From positions 24,493-88,492 of the forward strand of contig NZ_VSLG01000015.1 in assembly GCF_008919445.1 (NCBI RefSeq): 64,000 bases of DNA, given 5' to 3'. Made by a program: the position numbers and the translations under genes. Of this stretch, positions 26,850 to 37,567 are shown piece after piece (position 1 is the stretch's first letter; the number at the start of each line of letters is the position of its first letter). Source of the stretch: Serinicoccus kebangsaanensis (GTDB lineage Bacteria > Actinomycetota > Actinomycetes > Actinomycetales > Dermatophilaceae). Below the pieces are notes generated by a model. That model was not told the DNA's origin and made no database searches. It was given only the letters and a program-made list of their open reading frames with translations.

Positions 26850-26900
26850 CACAAGCTTCATCGGGATGTATGCCGATGAAGGTTGTGCTATCCCGTGGTC
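26837..26900. terminator. 28-bp-arm hairpin between convergent genes
   Basis: Arms 26837-26864 and 26873-26900 are complementary with one mismatch and an 8-nt loop. The left arm includes the methyltransferase stop codon and the right arm ends 9 nt before the yaaA stop, so it can act as a bidirectional terminator. It lacks a T-tract. Confidence 0.8.
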
Positions 26901-26908
26901 ACTCCCGG

Positions 26909-27655
26909 TCAGGCGGGCTGGACGTCGAGGACCCAGGGGCGGCCGGGGCGGCTCGGCTCGTGCAACTGAACCTCGAAGTCCGGTGCGAGCAGGTCGGTCA
27001 GGGCCTGCGGACGGCGCGGGTCGCCCGGCGCCTGGCACAGCGCCCGTGCCACGAGCCCGCGCGTGTGCTTGGCCATGTGCGTCGCCCCCGGCACCCGGAC
27101 CTGGACCCAGCGCGCGGCTGCCGGTCCGGACGGCGACCAGGCGGCGGCATACGTGCTGGAGCGGGTGTCGACCACGAGGCCGCGGCCGGCCGCCTCGGTG
27201 AGCACGGGATCCAGGTGCGGCCTCCAGAAGCCGGCGAGCGGGCCGACACCGGGCAGGTTCACCCCCATCGAGAGGCGATAGGGCGCGACCCGGTCGGTCA
27301 TCCGGACGACCCCGTAGAGGGCCGAGACGACCCGGAGCCGTGAGGTGGCGCGGCGTGAGGCGCCCGCGTCCAGGGAGGGCAGGTCGAGGGCGTCGTAGAG
27401 CACCCCGGAGTAGAGCTCGCGGGCGGGCAGCGTCGGCGCCGACCAGAGCCGCGTGTTCCGGGAGATCTCCTCGCCCAGGTTGGGGCTGACCCCGAGGGCC
27501 GCCGGGGCATCGGCACCCGCGCTGACCTGGGCGAGCGCGCTGGCCACCTGCTGTCGTGGCCCGGTGAGCCCGGGGGCGCTCAGCCCCTCCCACCGCAGCG
27601 CCGCCCCCCGCACGCGGGTCGCCTTGGTCTCGGACGGCGGCAGCAGGATCAGCAC
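26909..27655 (-). CDS. yaaA: YaaA-family peroxide stress protein
   Basis: 248 residues from GTG 27655. It begins LILLPPSETKATRVRGAAL, and it has ARELYSGVLYDALDLPSL and VVSALYGVVRMTDRVAPYRL, which are hallmarks of the DUF328/YaaA family. In E. coli YaaA lowers free iron during peroxide stress and has DNA-binding properties. A minus-strand TACCCT 6 nt upstream suggests a leaderless message. Confidence 0.9.
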   Translation of the reverse strand: MLILLPPSETKATRVRGAALRWEGLSAPGLTGPRQQVASALAQVSAGADAPAALGVSPNLGEEISRNTRLWSAPTLPARELYSGVLYDALDLPSLDAGASRRATSRLRVVSALYGVVRMTDRVAPYRLSMGVNLPGVGPLAGFWRPHLDPVLTEAAGRGLVVDTRSSTYAAAWSPSGPAAARWVQVRVPGATHMAKHTRGLVARALCQAPGDPRRPQALTDLLAPDFEVQLHEPSRPGRPWVLDVQPA

Positions 27656-27703
27656 CGCGCCAGGGTAGGGCAGCGGTCGGAGCGGACACGTAGGGTGTGC
27701 GCC

Positions 27704-29173
27704 ATGGTCGATCGCGCAACCACCCTCACCTGCGACCCGTCCGCGACGGAGACGGGGCAGCTGCTGACCCGGGCGTTCGAGCGGATCCGCGAGGAGCAGG
27801 AGGTCCGCGAGACCTTCCCCGAGGCGGCCCTGGCCGAGGCCGAGCAGGCCGTGGACTCACCGGAGCTGCCGGACCGGGACGAGACGTCGGTCGACTTCAT
27901 CACCATCGATCCACCCGGCTCGATGGACCTGGACCAGGCGATGCACATTGCCCGGGACGGCGAGGGCTACCGGGTGCGGTATGCCATCGCCGACGTGCCT
28001 GCGTTCCTCGCCGAGGGCGGTGCCCTGGACGCCGAGACCCGGCTCCGCGGCCAGACCATCTACTGCCCCGACAGGCGCGTGCCGCTGCACCCGCCCGTGC
28101 TGAGCGAGGAGGCGGCGAGCCTGCTGCCGGACGCCGACCGGCCGGCATACGTCTGGGACATCCGGCTCACCGACCAGGGGGAGCGGGGCAGCGCCGAGAT
28201 CTACCGAGCGATGGTCCGCTCGCGCCGGCGCTACACCTACACCGAGGTGCAGCAGCTGGTGGACGACGGCGAGGGGGAGGAGACGCTGCTGCTGCTCAAG
28301 GAGGTGGGCGAGCTGCGCATCGCGCGGGAGATCGCGCGGGGTGGCGCCAGCCTGCCGATGCCGGAGCAGGAGGTCGGCGTCGGCAGTCCGGAGAGCGGGT
28401 GCGAGTACCAGCTCTCGCTGAGGCCGCTGCTCCCGGCGGAGGACTGGAACGCCCAGATCTCGTTGCTCACCGGCATGGTCGCCGCGCGGATCATGCTGGA
28501 CGGCGCGGTGGGCATCCTGCGCACCATGCCCGAGCCGACGGACGGTGCGGTGGCCCGCTTCCGGCGTGAGGTCGAGGCGCTGGGGGCGCAGTGGCCGGCC
28601 GGTATGCCCTACGGCGAGTTCCTCCGCACGCTTGACAAGACCGACACCCGTCACCTGGCGATCGTCAACGCCGCGACGTTCCTCTTCCGCGGCGCCGGGT
28701 ACACCGCCTTCGACGGTGAGCTGCCCCGCGAGGACGAGCAGGTGCAGTCGGCGATCGCCGCACCCTACGCCCACGTCACCGCGCCGCTGCGCCGCCTCGT
28801 CGACCGCTTCGGGCTGGCCGTCTGCGAGGCGCTCAGCGCCGGCAGGGACGTGCCCGCCTGGGCCCGGGAGGCGCTGCCGGGACTGCCGGACGTCATGCAG
28901 GAGACGGGGGCCCGTGCCAACGCCGTCGACCGGGCGTGCGTGACGGCGGTCGAGGCCGCGGTCCTGCGGGACCGGGTCGGCGAGGACTTCGAGGCCGTCG
29001 TCGTCGACGGTGTGGACGGCGGCAGGGTGGAGGTCCAGCTGGTGGACCCGCCGGTGAGCGATGTCGCCACCGGCAGTGCCCGGCTGGGGAGCGCGGTCAC
29101 GGTGCGCGTGGAGCGCGCGGACGTCCTGGAGGGCGAGGTCGACCTGCGGATCGTGGGGCAGGAAGACCGATGA
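27704..29173 (+). CDS. RNB-domain ribonuclease (RNase II/R-like)
   Basis: 489 residues from ATG 27704, with TAGGGT 7 nt upstream. The catalytic acidic cluster is in DFITIDPPGSMDLDQAMHIA, and the later motifs are YAIADVPAFLAEGGALDAET and FRGAGYTAFDGELPREDEQV. It is shorter than RNase R and lacks the N-terminal cold-shock domains, as in the short actinobacterial RNB proteins. It is a 3'-5' exoribonuclease. Its stop overlaps the next start (ATGA). Confidence 0.92.
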   Translation: MVDRATTLTCDPSATETGQLLTRAFERIREEQEVRETFPEAALAEAEQAVDSPELPDRDETSVDFITIDPPGSMDLDQAMHIARDGEGYRVRYAIADVPAFLAEGGALDAETRLRGQTIYCPDRRVPLHPPVLSEEAASLLPDADRPAYVWDIRLTDQGERGSAEIYRAMVRSRRRYTYTEVQQLVDDGEGEETLLLLKEVGELRIAREIARGGASLPMPEQEVGVGSPESGCEYQLSLRPLLPAEDWNAQISLLTGMVAARIMLDGAVGILRTMPEPTDGAVARFRREVEALGAQWPAGMPYGEFLRTLDKTDTRHLAIVNAATFLFRGAGYTAFDGELPREDEQVQSAIAAPYAHVTAPLRRLVDRFGLAVCEALSAGRDVPAWAREALPGLPDVMQETGARANAVDRACVTAVEAAVLRDRVGEDFEAVVVDGVDGGRVEVQLVDPPVSDVATGSARLGSAVTVRVERADVLEGEVDLRIVGQEDR

Positions 29174-29976
29174 CGCAGGTGCGCGTCGTCGCGACCGACT
29201 GCGACGGCACCCTGCTGCGCACCGACGGCACCGTGTCGGCATACACCCGCGCCGTGCTGGCCCGGTGCGACCGCGAGGGGCTGGACGTGGTCCTCGTGAC
29301 CGCGCGGCCGCCGCGGTGGATGGACGAGCTGGCCGATCTCGGGGTGAGCGGCCTGGCGCTCTGCGGCAACGGCGCCTTCACCTACGACATGGCGACGCGG
29401 GAGATCGTGGGACACCGCCTCATGGGTCGCGCCCTCGTGTCGGACCTGCTGGACGAGCTGAAGCGCGAGCTGCCCGGGGTGCAGCTGGCCACCGAGTCGC
29501 TGCGCGGCTTCGCCCGTGAGCCCGACTTCGAGCGGGCGACCGGGCGCGCGGACGGACAGTGGCTGGTCGGCACCGTCGAGGAGATCGCGAGCGAGCCCGC
29601 CGGGAAGATCCTGGTGCGGCACAGCGAGTGGAGCACCGAGGAGATCTTCCGGCAGGTGTCACGCGTCGTCCGCGGTCGGGCGGAGGTGTCGCACTCCGGT
29701 GCGATCCAGCTGGGTGAGGTCAGTGCGGTGGGGGTGACCAAGGCCCTGGCCCTCTCGACCTGGTGCGCCGAGCAGCATCCGCCGGTGCTGCCCGAGGAGG
29801 TCTGGGCCTTCGGCGACATGCCGAACGACCTGCCGATGCTGGAGTGGGTCGGTCGGGCCCACGCCGTCGCGAACGCGCACACCGACGTGCTGGAGCTGGC
29901 GGACGTGGTGGTCGCCAGCAACGACCAGGACGGGGTGGCACGGACGCTCGAGGAGCTGCTCGCGGCCCGTGCCTGA
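29170..29976 (+). CDS. HAD-superfamily hydrolase, Cof type
   Basis: 268 residues. Motif I is ATDCDGTLLRTDG with the nucleophile Asp, motif II is VLVTARPPRWMDE and motif IV is FGDMPNDLPMLEWVG. The C2 cap, as in Cof/YidA proteins, lies between. It dephosphorylates small sugar phosphates or nucleotides; the substrate is not known. It overlaps the RNB gene by 4 nt. Confidence 0.92.
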   Translation: MTQVRVVATDCDGTLLRTDGTVSAYTRAVLARCDREGLDVVLVTARPPRWMDELADLGVSGLALCGNGAFTYDMATREIVGHRLMGRALVSDLLDELKRELPGVQLATESLRGFAREPDFERATGRADGQWLVGTVEEIASEPAGKILVRHSEWSTEEIFRQVSRVVRGRAEVSHSGAIQLGEVSAVGVTKALALSTWCAEQHPPVLPEEVWAFGDMPNDLPMLEWVGRAHAVANAHTDVLELADVVVASNDQDGVARTLEELLAARA

Positions 29977-30063
29977 CGAGCCGGTCGCGAGGTGGTCCGC
30001 CGGGGGCCTCGCCGGGCGCCCTATCGTGGTCTGACACGCGTGCGTCGACGAAGGGACTCGGTC

Positions 30064-30432
30064 ATGGACATCGCGGTGTGGGTGGTCTCCGTGCTGCTCG
30101 CCGCCGTCTTCGCCCTGGCAGGTGGGATCAAGCTCGCCACGCCCCGGGAGAAGCTGCTGGAGAACCCGGCGATGGGATGGGCGGTGGACTTCTCGGCCGG
30201 CCAGATCAAGACCATCGCCGCGCTCGAGCTGGCCGGAGCGGTCGGTCTGGTGCTCCCGGTGCTGACCGGCATCGCGACCTGGCTGACGCCGGCCGCGGCG
30301 ATCGGCCTGGCGGTGACCATGGTCGGCGCCGTCGTGGTGCACGGACGGCGCAGGGAGTGGCAGCCGGCCGGCACCAACGTCGTGCTGCTGGCGCTGGCCG
30401 TCTTCGTCGCGGTCGCGCGGATGGGTGGATGA
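30064..30432 (+). CDS. DoxX-family small membrane protein
   Basis: 122 residues with four hydrophobic helices (VVSVLLAAVFALAGGIKL, IAALELAGAVGLVLPVL and two more), typical of DoxX/MauE-like inner membrane proteins. The start ATG 30064 has GAAGGGA upstream. The family is loosely linked to redox and stress complexes. The last 6 nt overlap the 3' end of the convergent RNase P RNA gene. Confidence 0.85.
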   Translation: MDIAVWVVSVLLAAVFALAGGIKLATPREKLLENPAMGWAVDFSAGQIKTIAALELAGAVGLVLPVLTGIATWLTPAAAIGLAVTMVGAVVVHGRRREWQPAGTNVVLLALAVFVAVARMGG

Positions 30433-30814
30433 GCCGGCCGGTACGCCGGGTTCTGTCCCCTCGCGCCGTCACCGGCCCTGCGAGGGTGGCGACCATCCAT
30501 CTCGGGTCTGCGTTGCCGCAGACCTCCAGCGACCTACCCGTGCGCTCGGGCGGGCAGCCCTCGGGCGCGCACTGTCTGGTCTTGCTCCAGGTGGGGTTTA
30601 CCGAGCCACGCCAGTCGCCTGGCGCGCTGGTGGTCTCTTACACCACCGTTTCACCCTGACCCACCGCCGAGGCGGCGGGCGGTCTGCTTTCTGTGGCACT
30701 GTCCCGCGGGTCACCCCGGGTGGCCGTTAGCCATCACCTTGCCCTGTGGAGCCCGGACGTTCCTCGGCGGGTCGCCGCTGGGGCGCCCGACGCGGCCGCC
30801 TGGCCGACTCATCC
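30427..30814 (-). ncRNA. rnpB: RNase P RNA (bacterial type A)
   Basis: On the minus strand it starts GGATGAGTCGGCCAGG, which pairs with the 3' end (P1). The universal core is present: GAGGAACGTCCGGGCTCC (30765-30748, one base unlike the usual GAGGAAAGTCC), ACAGAAAGCAGACCGCC, GGTAAACCCCACC, and near the 3' end GGACAGAACCCGGC. About 388 nt, the usual actinobacterial length. It is the catalytic RNA that matures tRNA 5' ends. Confidence 0.95.
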
Positions 30815-30927
30815 ACAGCGGCAGGATACCGGCAGACGACCGTCCGCGGAATTACGTCATACCACTGTTGGCGAAGGAAGCATCACCTTCCTGGCGCACG
30901 TCCGTCGGATCCGTAGACTCCCCGCAC

Positions 30928-32022
30928 ATGACGACCCGCGAGCCCGCTGCTGCCGACGTCCGGCGATGGCGCCGCCACCTGGCGGACGAGCACGCGAACA
31001 TCCGCGTGTTCCGGGACCTGGCCGCGCGGCGACAGGGCGAGGAGCGTGACATCCTCACCGGCCTCGCTGACGCCGAGGAGCGGCACGCGCAGCACTGGGT
31101 CGGCCTGCTGGGCCCGCGTGCCGACCCGCCGCCCCGGCCGACCCTGGGCCACCGGGTGCAGGCCTGGCTCGCCCGTCGCTTCGGCATGGTCTTCGTCCTG
31201 GCGCTGCTGCAGCGCTCCAAGTCCGACAACCAGTATGCGGAGGAGCAGGACGCCTCGTCGTCGATGGCGGCGGACGAGCAGGTGCACGAAGAGGTGCTGC
31301 GCGGCCTGGCGGCACGTGGGCGGCTGCAGCTCTCCGGCAACTTCCGCGCCGCGGTCTTCGGGGCCAACGACGGCCTGGTGTCCAACCTCGCGCTGGTCAT
31401 GGGGATGGCCGCGACCGGTGTCTCCAGCGCGATCGTGCTGGCCGCCGGGCTCGCCGGGCTGCTGTCCGGTGCCCTGTCGATGGGCGCGGGGGAGTACATC
31501 TCCGTGCGGTCGGCGCGTGAGCTGCTCTCCGCCTCCCAGCCCGCCCGTGGCACGCGGGCCGCGCTGGGGGAGCTGGACCTGCAGACCAACGAGCTGGAGC
31601 TGGTCTACCGGGCGCGCGGCATGGACCGGGACCATGCGCGCAGCCGGGCCGCCGAGGTGCTGGGTCAGGTGCAGAGCGCCGGGCGGGTGCCCGAGGACGC
31701 GGTCCCGGCCGTGGCCGCCGAGGCGGCGGAGGACGATGCGGTCCTCAACCCGTGGGGCGCGGCGGTGGCGAGCTTCGGGTTCTTCGCCTCGGGTGCGCTG
31801 GTGCCGGTGCTGCCCTACCTGGTCGGGATGGGCGGCTGGCAGGCGGTGACGCTGGCGCTCGCCCTCGTCGGTGTGGCGCTGCTCGTCACCGGGGCGGTGG
31901 TCGGGCTGCTCTCCGGCGCCTCGCCGGCGGCACGCGGTCTGCGGCAGCTGCTCATCGGGTATGCCGCGGCCGGGGCCACCTACCTGCTCGGCCTCGCGTT
32001 CGGCACCATCGGTCTCGGCTGA
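30928..32022 (+). CDS. VIT1/CCC1 transporter with N-terminal ferritin-like domain
   Basis: 364 residues from ATG 30928, with TAGACT ending 8 nt upstream. Residues about 10-95 form a ferritin/rubrerythrin-like bundle with spaced metal ligands (LADEHANIRVFRDLA, DAEERHAQHWVGLL). The rest is a VIT1-like membrane part: AAVFGANDGLVSNLALVMGM, LSGALSMGAGEYISVRS and three C-terminal helices. The family exports Fe(II) or Mn(II). A ferroxidase-like sensor domain fused to the exporter fits iron detoxification. Metal choice is inference. Confidence 0.9.
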   Translation: MTTREPAAADVRRWRRHLADEHANIRVFRDLAARRQGEERDILTGLADAEERHAQHWVGLLGPRADPPPRPTLGHRVQAWLARRFGMVFVLALLQRSKSDNQYAEEQDASSSMAADEQVHEEVLRGLAARGRLQLSGNFRAAVFGANDGLVSNLALVMGMAATGVSSAIVLAAGLAGLLSGALSMGAGEYISVRSARELLSASQPARGTRAALGELDLQTNELELVYRARGMDRDHARSRAAEVLGQVQSAGRVPEDAVPAVAAEAAEDDAVLNPWGAAVASFGFFASGALVPVLPYLVGMGGWQAVTLALALVGVALLVTGAVVGLLSGASPAARGLRQLLIGYAAAGATYLLGLAFGTIGLG

Positions 32023-32024
32023 GC

Positions 32025-32135
32025 GCGTCGACCGGCCGCACGGTCTTGCGTCGACCGGCCGCACGGTCTGCGTCGACCGGCCGCACGGTCTGCGTCGACC
32101 GGCCGCACGGTCTGCGTCGACCGGCCGCACGGTCT
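32025..32135. repeat. Five tandem copies of a 22-bp unit
   Basis: Units start at 32025 (23 bp, one extra T), 32048, 32070, 32092 and 32114; each is GCGTCGACCGGCCGCACGG plus TCT. Each contains the inverted repeat GACCG-N6-CGGTC, so the array could form five successive small hairpins. It fills the gap between the convergent VIT and metallo-hydrolase genes and has no coding role visible. Confidence 0.95.
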
Positions 32136-32137
32136 GC

Positions 32138-34299
<2,162 letters not shown>

Positions 34300-34338
34300 G
34301 GGACAGGCGGATGGTCTGCGCGCGGTTTCGTCATCTCT

Positions 34339-34396
34339 GAGCCGGTTCGTCATCTGAGAGCCTCCTCGAGCAGGCTCTGCAGTGACATGGCGGCTC
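34339..34396. repeat. Quasi-palindromic element, left copy
   Basis: The element starts GAGCCGGTTCGTCATC. Arms 34339-34362 and 34373-34396 pair over their inner 6 bp (GAGCC/GGCTC-type core) and outer 6 bp with mismatches between. A related copy lies at 35465-35522 in the same orientation, 47 of 58 positions identical by eye. Confidence 0.8.
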
Positions 34397-34409
34397 GAAG
34401 ACGTCTCGC

Positions 34410-35366
34410 TCAGGCGGGCCGACCGCTCGCGATCAACGTCGGCCTCGCCCCGCGGGCTGCTTGACGCACGATCGCGTCGACCGCCGAGGAGTGCTCCAGG
34501 TCCGACCACGCGACACGACCCACGCCATATCCCAAGGCGCGGATCTGGTCCTCGCGTCGCTTCTCCGCCGCCAGCGCCGCCGCACCGTCGAGACCGTCGT
34601 ACTTGACCTTGCCGTCGAACTCCAGCACGACACCGATCTCGGGCAGGTAGAAATCGACCCGTGCTAGGACTCGCCCGTCGTGCACGATGCGGTACTGCGG
34701 GATCGCCGTCAGCCCGAGGTCGGCCAGGATCAACCGCAGGAGCGTCTCGCCGGGTGACTCGCTGCTGGCGTCAGCGGAGCGGATCGCCGACCGTGCGACC
34801 CCGACGCCGGGCACGTGCGCGTGCCGCACCAGCGCCGCGTCGAGCTGGGCCCCGGTGACCAGCTGCCGGTGGAGTGCAGCGTCCGCCGCCACGACGCAGG
34901 AGCGCATGGGCGCGACCAGGCCCATTCCGACGACGGCTGTGGCGACGTCGACCCGTCTCGGGTCGGCGTCGGCGTGCACGTGCTCCGCACCCGGGAAGGT
35001 GTGGACGGTGTAGCTCTCGTGCCGACGCGTGCTTCCCTTGGCGCTCGCATGGCAGAGGTGCACCCGCTCCAGGCCATCGTTCAGGACGGGCAGCCGCCAC
35101 AGCAGGGCGGCCGTCGTATGGCTCGCGGCCCACCCGTCCGGGTGCCGGCGGAGCAGAGCGCGAGCGCGGAGGAGGTGTCTGTCCGCCAGGTGGTGGTGGC
35201 CCAGGAGCACCGAGGTCTGGACATAGGCTCCACGGGCCACCCTGGTCAGGACCCTTCGCTGCACGAGGCGACGAAGCACCTCGCGGTTGAAGCCCAGAGC
35301 CGAGGCCTCCTGGGAGGTGACGACGTGGTGATGCGTGGTGAGGAACGCCGCGAGCTCGGGATGCAT
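34410..35366 (-). CDS. AbiEi-like winged-helix plus DUF559 nuclease-fold protein
   Basis: 318 residues. The N-terminus (about 1-55, TSQEASALGFNREVLRRLVQ, RVARGAYV) is the AbiEi-type HTH of type IV toxin-antitoxin antitoxins. The C-terminus (about 220-310) has LARVDFYLPEIGVVLEFDGK followed by KYD and a Lys/Arg helix, the DUF559/Vsr-like restriction-endonuclease fold with its acidic residues. No toxin partner gene is adjacent. Two related quasi-palindromes flank the gene exactly. It is common in actinobacteria as a solitary accessory gene. Function unknown; regulation or defence are possibilities. Confidence 0.8.
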   Translation of the reverse strand: MHPELAAFLTTHHHVVTSQEASALGFNREVLRRLVQRRVLTRVARGAYVQTSVLLGHHHLADRHLLRARALLRRHPDGWAASHTTAALLWRLPVLNDGLERVHLCHASAKGSTRRHESYTVHTFPGAEHVHADADPRRVDVATAVVGMGLVAPMRSCVVAADAALHRQLVTGAQLDAALVRHAHVPGVGVARSAIRSADASSESPGETLLRLILADLGLTAIPQYRIVHDGRVLARVDFYLPEIGVVLEFDGKVKYDGLDGAAALAAEKRREDQIRALGYGVGRVAWSDLEHSSAVDAIVRQAARGARPTLIASGRPA

Positions 35367-35464
35367 GACTCAACGCTGACCCATCGCACGCGAGCGCGGG
35401 GCGTCTGGAGGACATCTGTGGATAACTGTCCGGCGAGCCCGGTCGGTGCCACCGCCAGCACTTC

Positions 35465-35522
35465 GAGCCGGTTCGTCACCCGAGAGCCCCCTCGAACAGG
35501 CTCTCGAGTGACGTCGAGGCGT
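35465..35522. repeat. Quasi-palindromic element, right copy
   Basis: Arms 35465-35488 and 35499-35522 form a stem containing CGAGAGCC/GGCTCTCG, then GTCACC/GAGTGAC beyond one mismatch, around a 10-nt loop. It is the better preserved of the pair that brackets the DUF559 gene. Confidence 0.85.
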
Positions 35523-35564
35523 GCAGAGGCGGAGCGAGGACGGCTGAGGGTCCGCGGCGCGGGG

Positions 35565-36323
35565 TCAGCCGAGGTGCTTCGCCTGCCAGGCCGCGCCGAT
35601 GATGCCCGCGTCGTTGCGCAGCTGCGCGGGGACGATGGGCGCGCGGGTGTGCAGCAGCGGGAGGTACTTGTCCGCCTTCTTGGAGATGCCGCCACCCACG
35701 ATGATCAGGTCCGGCCAGAAGAGATCCTCGACGTGCGAGTAGTACCGCTGCAGCCGGTCGGCCCAGTCCTCCCAGGAGAGGTCCTCGCGCTCCCGGGCGC
35801 TGCTGGCCGCCTGCGTCTCGGCGTCGTGGCCGTCGATCTCCAGGTGGCCGAGCTCGGTGTTCGGGAGCAGCTCACCGTTCATGAACAGGGCGGTGCCGAT
35901 GCCGGTGCCCAGGGTCGTGAGCAGCACCACCCCGTCGTTCCCGCGCCCCGCGCCGTAGTGCACCTCGGCGACCCCGGCGGCGTCCGCGTCGTTGACGACG
36001 TGGACCTGTCGGCCGATCCGCTCGGTGAACATCGCGTCCGCGTCGGCCCCGATCCACGACGGGTCGATGTTGGCGGCCGTGCGGACCACGCCGTGGTGCA
36101 CCACGGCCGGCACGGTGATCCCGACCGGTGAGCTCGAGCCGATCTCGTCCGTGAAGTGGTCGACGATCTCGGCCACGACCTCGGCGACCGCGTGAGGGGT
36201 CGACTCCTCCGGCGTGGGGATCCGCTGGCGCTCGGTGGCGAACTCGCCCTTCTTCAGGTCGACCGGTGCCCCCTTGATGCCGCTGCCGCCGATGTCGATC
36301 CCGAGGGTGTGCTTGCCTGCCAT
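35565..36323 (-). CDS. ppgK: Polyphosphate glucokinase
   Basis: 252 residues. The ROK-type phosphate-1 motif is [13 protein letters not shown], and the actinobacterial PPGK pattern includes [29 protein letters not shown] and [16 protein letters not shown]. It phosphorylates glucose with polyphosphate or ATP. The start ATG 36323 has AAAGGA upstream. Together with the GlgC-like and GDPD genes it belongs to central carbon handling, though it is not in an operon with them. Confidence 0.95.
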   Translation of the reverse strand: MAGKHTLGIDIGGSGIKGAPVDLKKGEFATERQRIPTPEESTPHAVAEVVAEIVDHFTDEIGSSSPVGITVPAVVHHGVVRTAANIDPSWIGADADAMFTERIGRQVHVVNDADAAGVAEVHYGAGRGNDGVVLLTTLGTGIGTALFMNGELLPNTELGHLEIDGHDAETQAASSAREREDLSWEDWADRLQRYYSHVEDLFWPDLIIVGGGISKKADKYLPLLHTRAPIVPAQLRNDAGIIGAAWQAKHLG

Positions 36324-36381
36324 CGTTGGTCCTTTCCGCCGCGTCCCTGGGGGCGAGTATGCCCGTCCCCGGCCGCCGGCG

Positions 36382-37242
36382 TCAGGGCAGGGTGAGGATC
36401 TCGGCGCCGTCGTCGGTGATGAGCAGGGTGTGCTCGAACTGTGCGGAGGGGCGTCCGTCGGCCGTGAGGATGGTCCACCCGTCGTCCCACTCGGTCCAGT
36501 CCGGGGTGCCCAGGTTGAGCATCGGCTCGATGGTGAAGGTCATGCCGGGCTCGATGATCGTGGCGTAGTCCGGCGCGGCGTCGTAGTGGGGGATGACCAG
36601 GCCCGAGTGGAAGGCCTCGCCGACGCCGTGACCGGTGTACTCGCGCACCACGCCGTAGCCGAACCGGCTCGCGTAGCTCTCGATCACCCGGCCGATGACG
36701 TTGATCTCGCGCCCAGGGCGGGCGGCCCGGATGGCGCGATCCAGCGCCTCGCGGGTGCGCTCGACGAGCAGCCGCGTCTCCTCGACCACCTCTCCCACCA
36801 GGAAGGTCGCGTTGTTGTCGCCGTGGACCCCGCCGAGGTATGCCGTGATGTCGATGTTGCAGATGTCACCCTCGCGCAGCTCGCGGTCGTCGGGGATGCC
36901 GTGGCAGATCACCTCGTTGACCGAGGTGCACAACGACTTGGGGAAGCCCCGGTAGCCCAGGGTCGAGGGGTAGGCGCCGTGGTCCAGGAGGAACTCGTGG
37001 CCGACGCGGTCGATCTCGTCGGTGCGCACGCCGGGCCGCACCAGCTCACCGCACGCCTGCAGCGCCTGGGCGGCGAGCCGGCCGGCGACGCGCATCGCCT
37101 CGATGGTCTCGGCGTCCTTGACCTCGGAGCCCCGGAACGGTGCGGGCGCCGGGCGGTCGACGTACTCCGGCCGCCGGATCGAGGCGGGCACCGGGCGTCG
37201 GGGGCTGACCTGTCCGGGGGCGATCGGGGCGAGGGTGGGCAT
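36382..37242 (-). CDS. map: Methionine aminopeptidase, type I
   Basis: 286 residues from ATG 37242, supported by a minus-strand TAGACT ending 7 nt upstream. It has an N-terminal extension of about 40 residues ([13 protein letters not shown]) before the catalytic pita-bread fold. Metal ligands are visible in [51 protein letters not shown] and [10 protein letters not shown]. It removes initiator Met. This extension is typical of the second, SH3-motif-bearing actinobacterial MetAP. Confidence 0.95.
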   Translation of the reverse strand: MPTLAPIAPGQVSPRRPVPASIRRPEYVDRPAPAPFRGSEVKDAETIEAMRVAGRLAAQALQACGELVRPGVRTDEIDRVGHEFLLDHGAYPSTLGYRGFPKSLCTSVNEVICHGIPDDRELREGDICNIDITAYLGGVHGDNNATFLVGEVVEETRLLVERTREALDRAIRAARPGREINVIGRVIESYASRFGYGVVREYTGHGVGEAFHSGLVIPHYDAAPDYATIIEPGMTFTIEPMLNLGTPDWTEWDDGWTILTADGRPSAQFEHTLLITDDGAEILTLP

Positions 37243-37310
37243 AGGCTGAAGTCTAGGTGCCGCCCGATCGACCGGGGCACGCACGTCGTCGACGCAGGGA
37301 AGGTGTGCAG

Positions 37311-37520
37311 ATGCAGTACTGGTACAACACCAAGTCCGGCCGGGTGCAGCGGGGCGACGACCCCGAGCTCGCGCGCAGCGGCGACCTCATGGGTCCCTAC
37401 ACGAGCGAGGACGAGGCCTCTCGCGCCTACGAGATCGCGGCGGCCAAGACCGAGGCGTGGGACGAGCAGGAGCGCGAGGACGACAACTGGGACAACAACC
37501 CCCTCAACGACGAGAACTGA
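37311..37520 (+). CDS. Small acidic protein, SPOR-like annotation family
   Basis: 69 residues from ATG 37311, preceded by GGGAAGG. It begins [20 protein letters not shown] and continues with [20 protein letters not shown] and a very acidic tail. Homologues in streptomycetes and other actinobacteria are annotated as SPOR-domain proteins on weak grounds. It has no signal peptide. Function unknown. It is divergent from map. Confidence 0.75.
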   Translation: MQYWYNTKSGRVQRGDDPELARSGDLMGPYTSEDEASRAYEIAAAKTEAWDEQEREDDNWDNNPLNDEN

Positions 37521-37567
37521 CGGTCGGCGTCGCGGCATCACCACGGTGCCGTGATCCCGGTGTCGGC

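Noticed and set aside
30425..30814. Protein-coding frames across 30.43-30.81 kb
   Set aside because: The segment is RNase P RNA on the minus strand; its conserved core explains the sequence.
34339..35522. Insertion sequence around the DUF559 gene
   Set aside because: There is no transposase and no short target duplication at the outer edges. The flanking elements are direct-oriented quasi-palindromes, not IS-type inverted ends, so it is reported as a possible cassette only.
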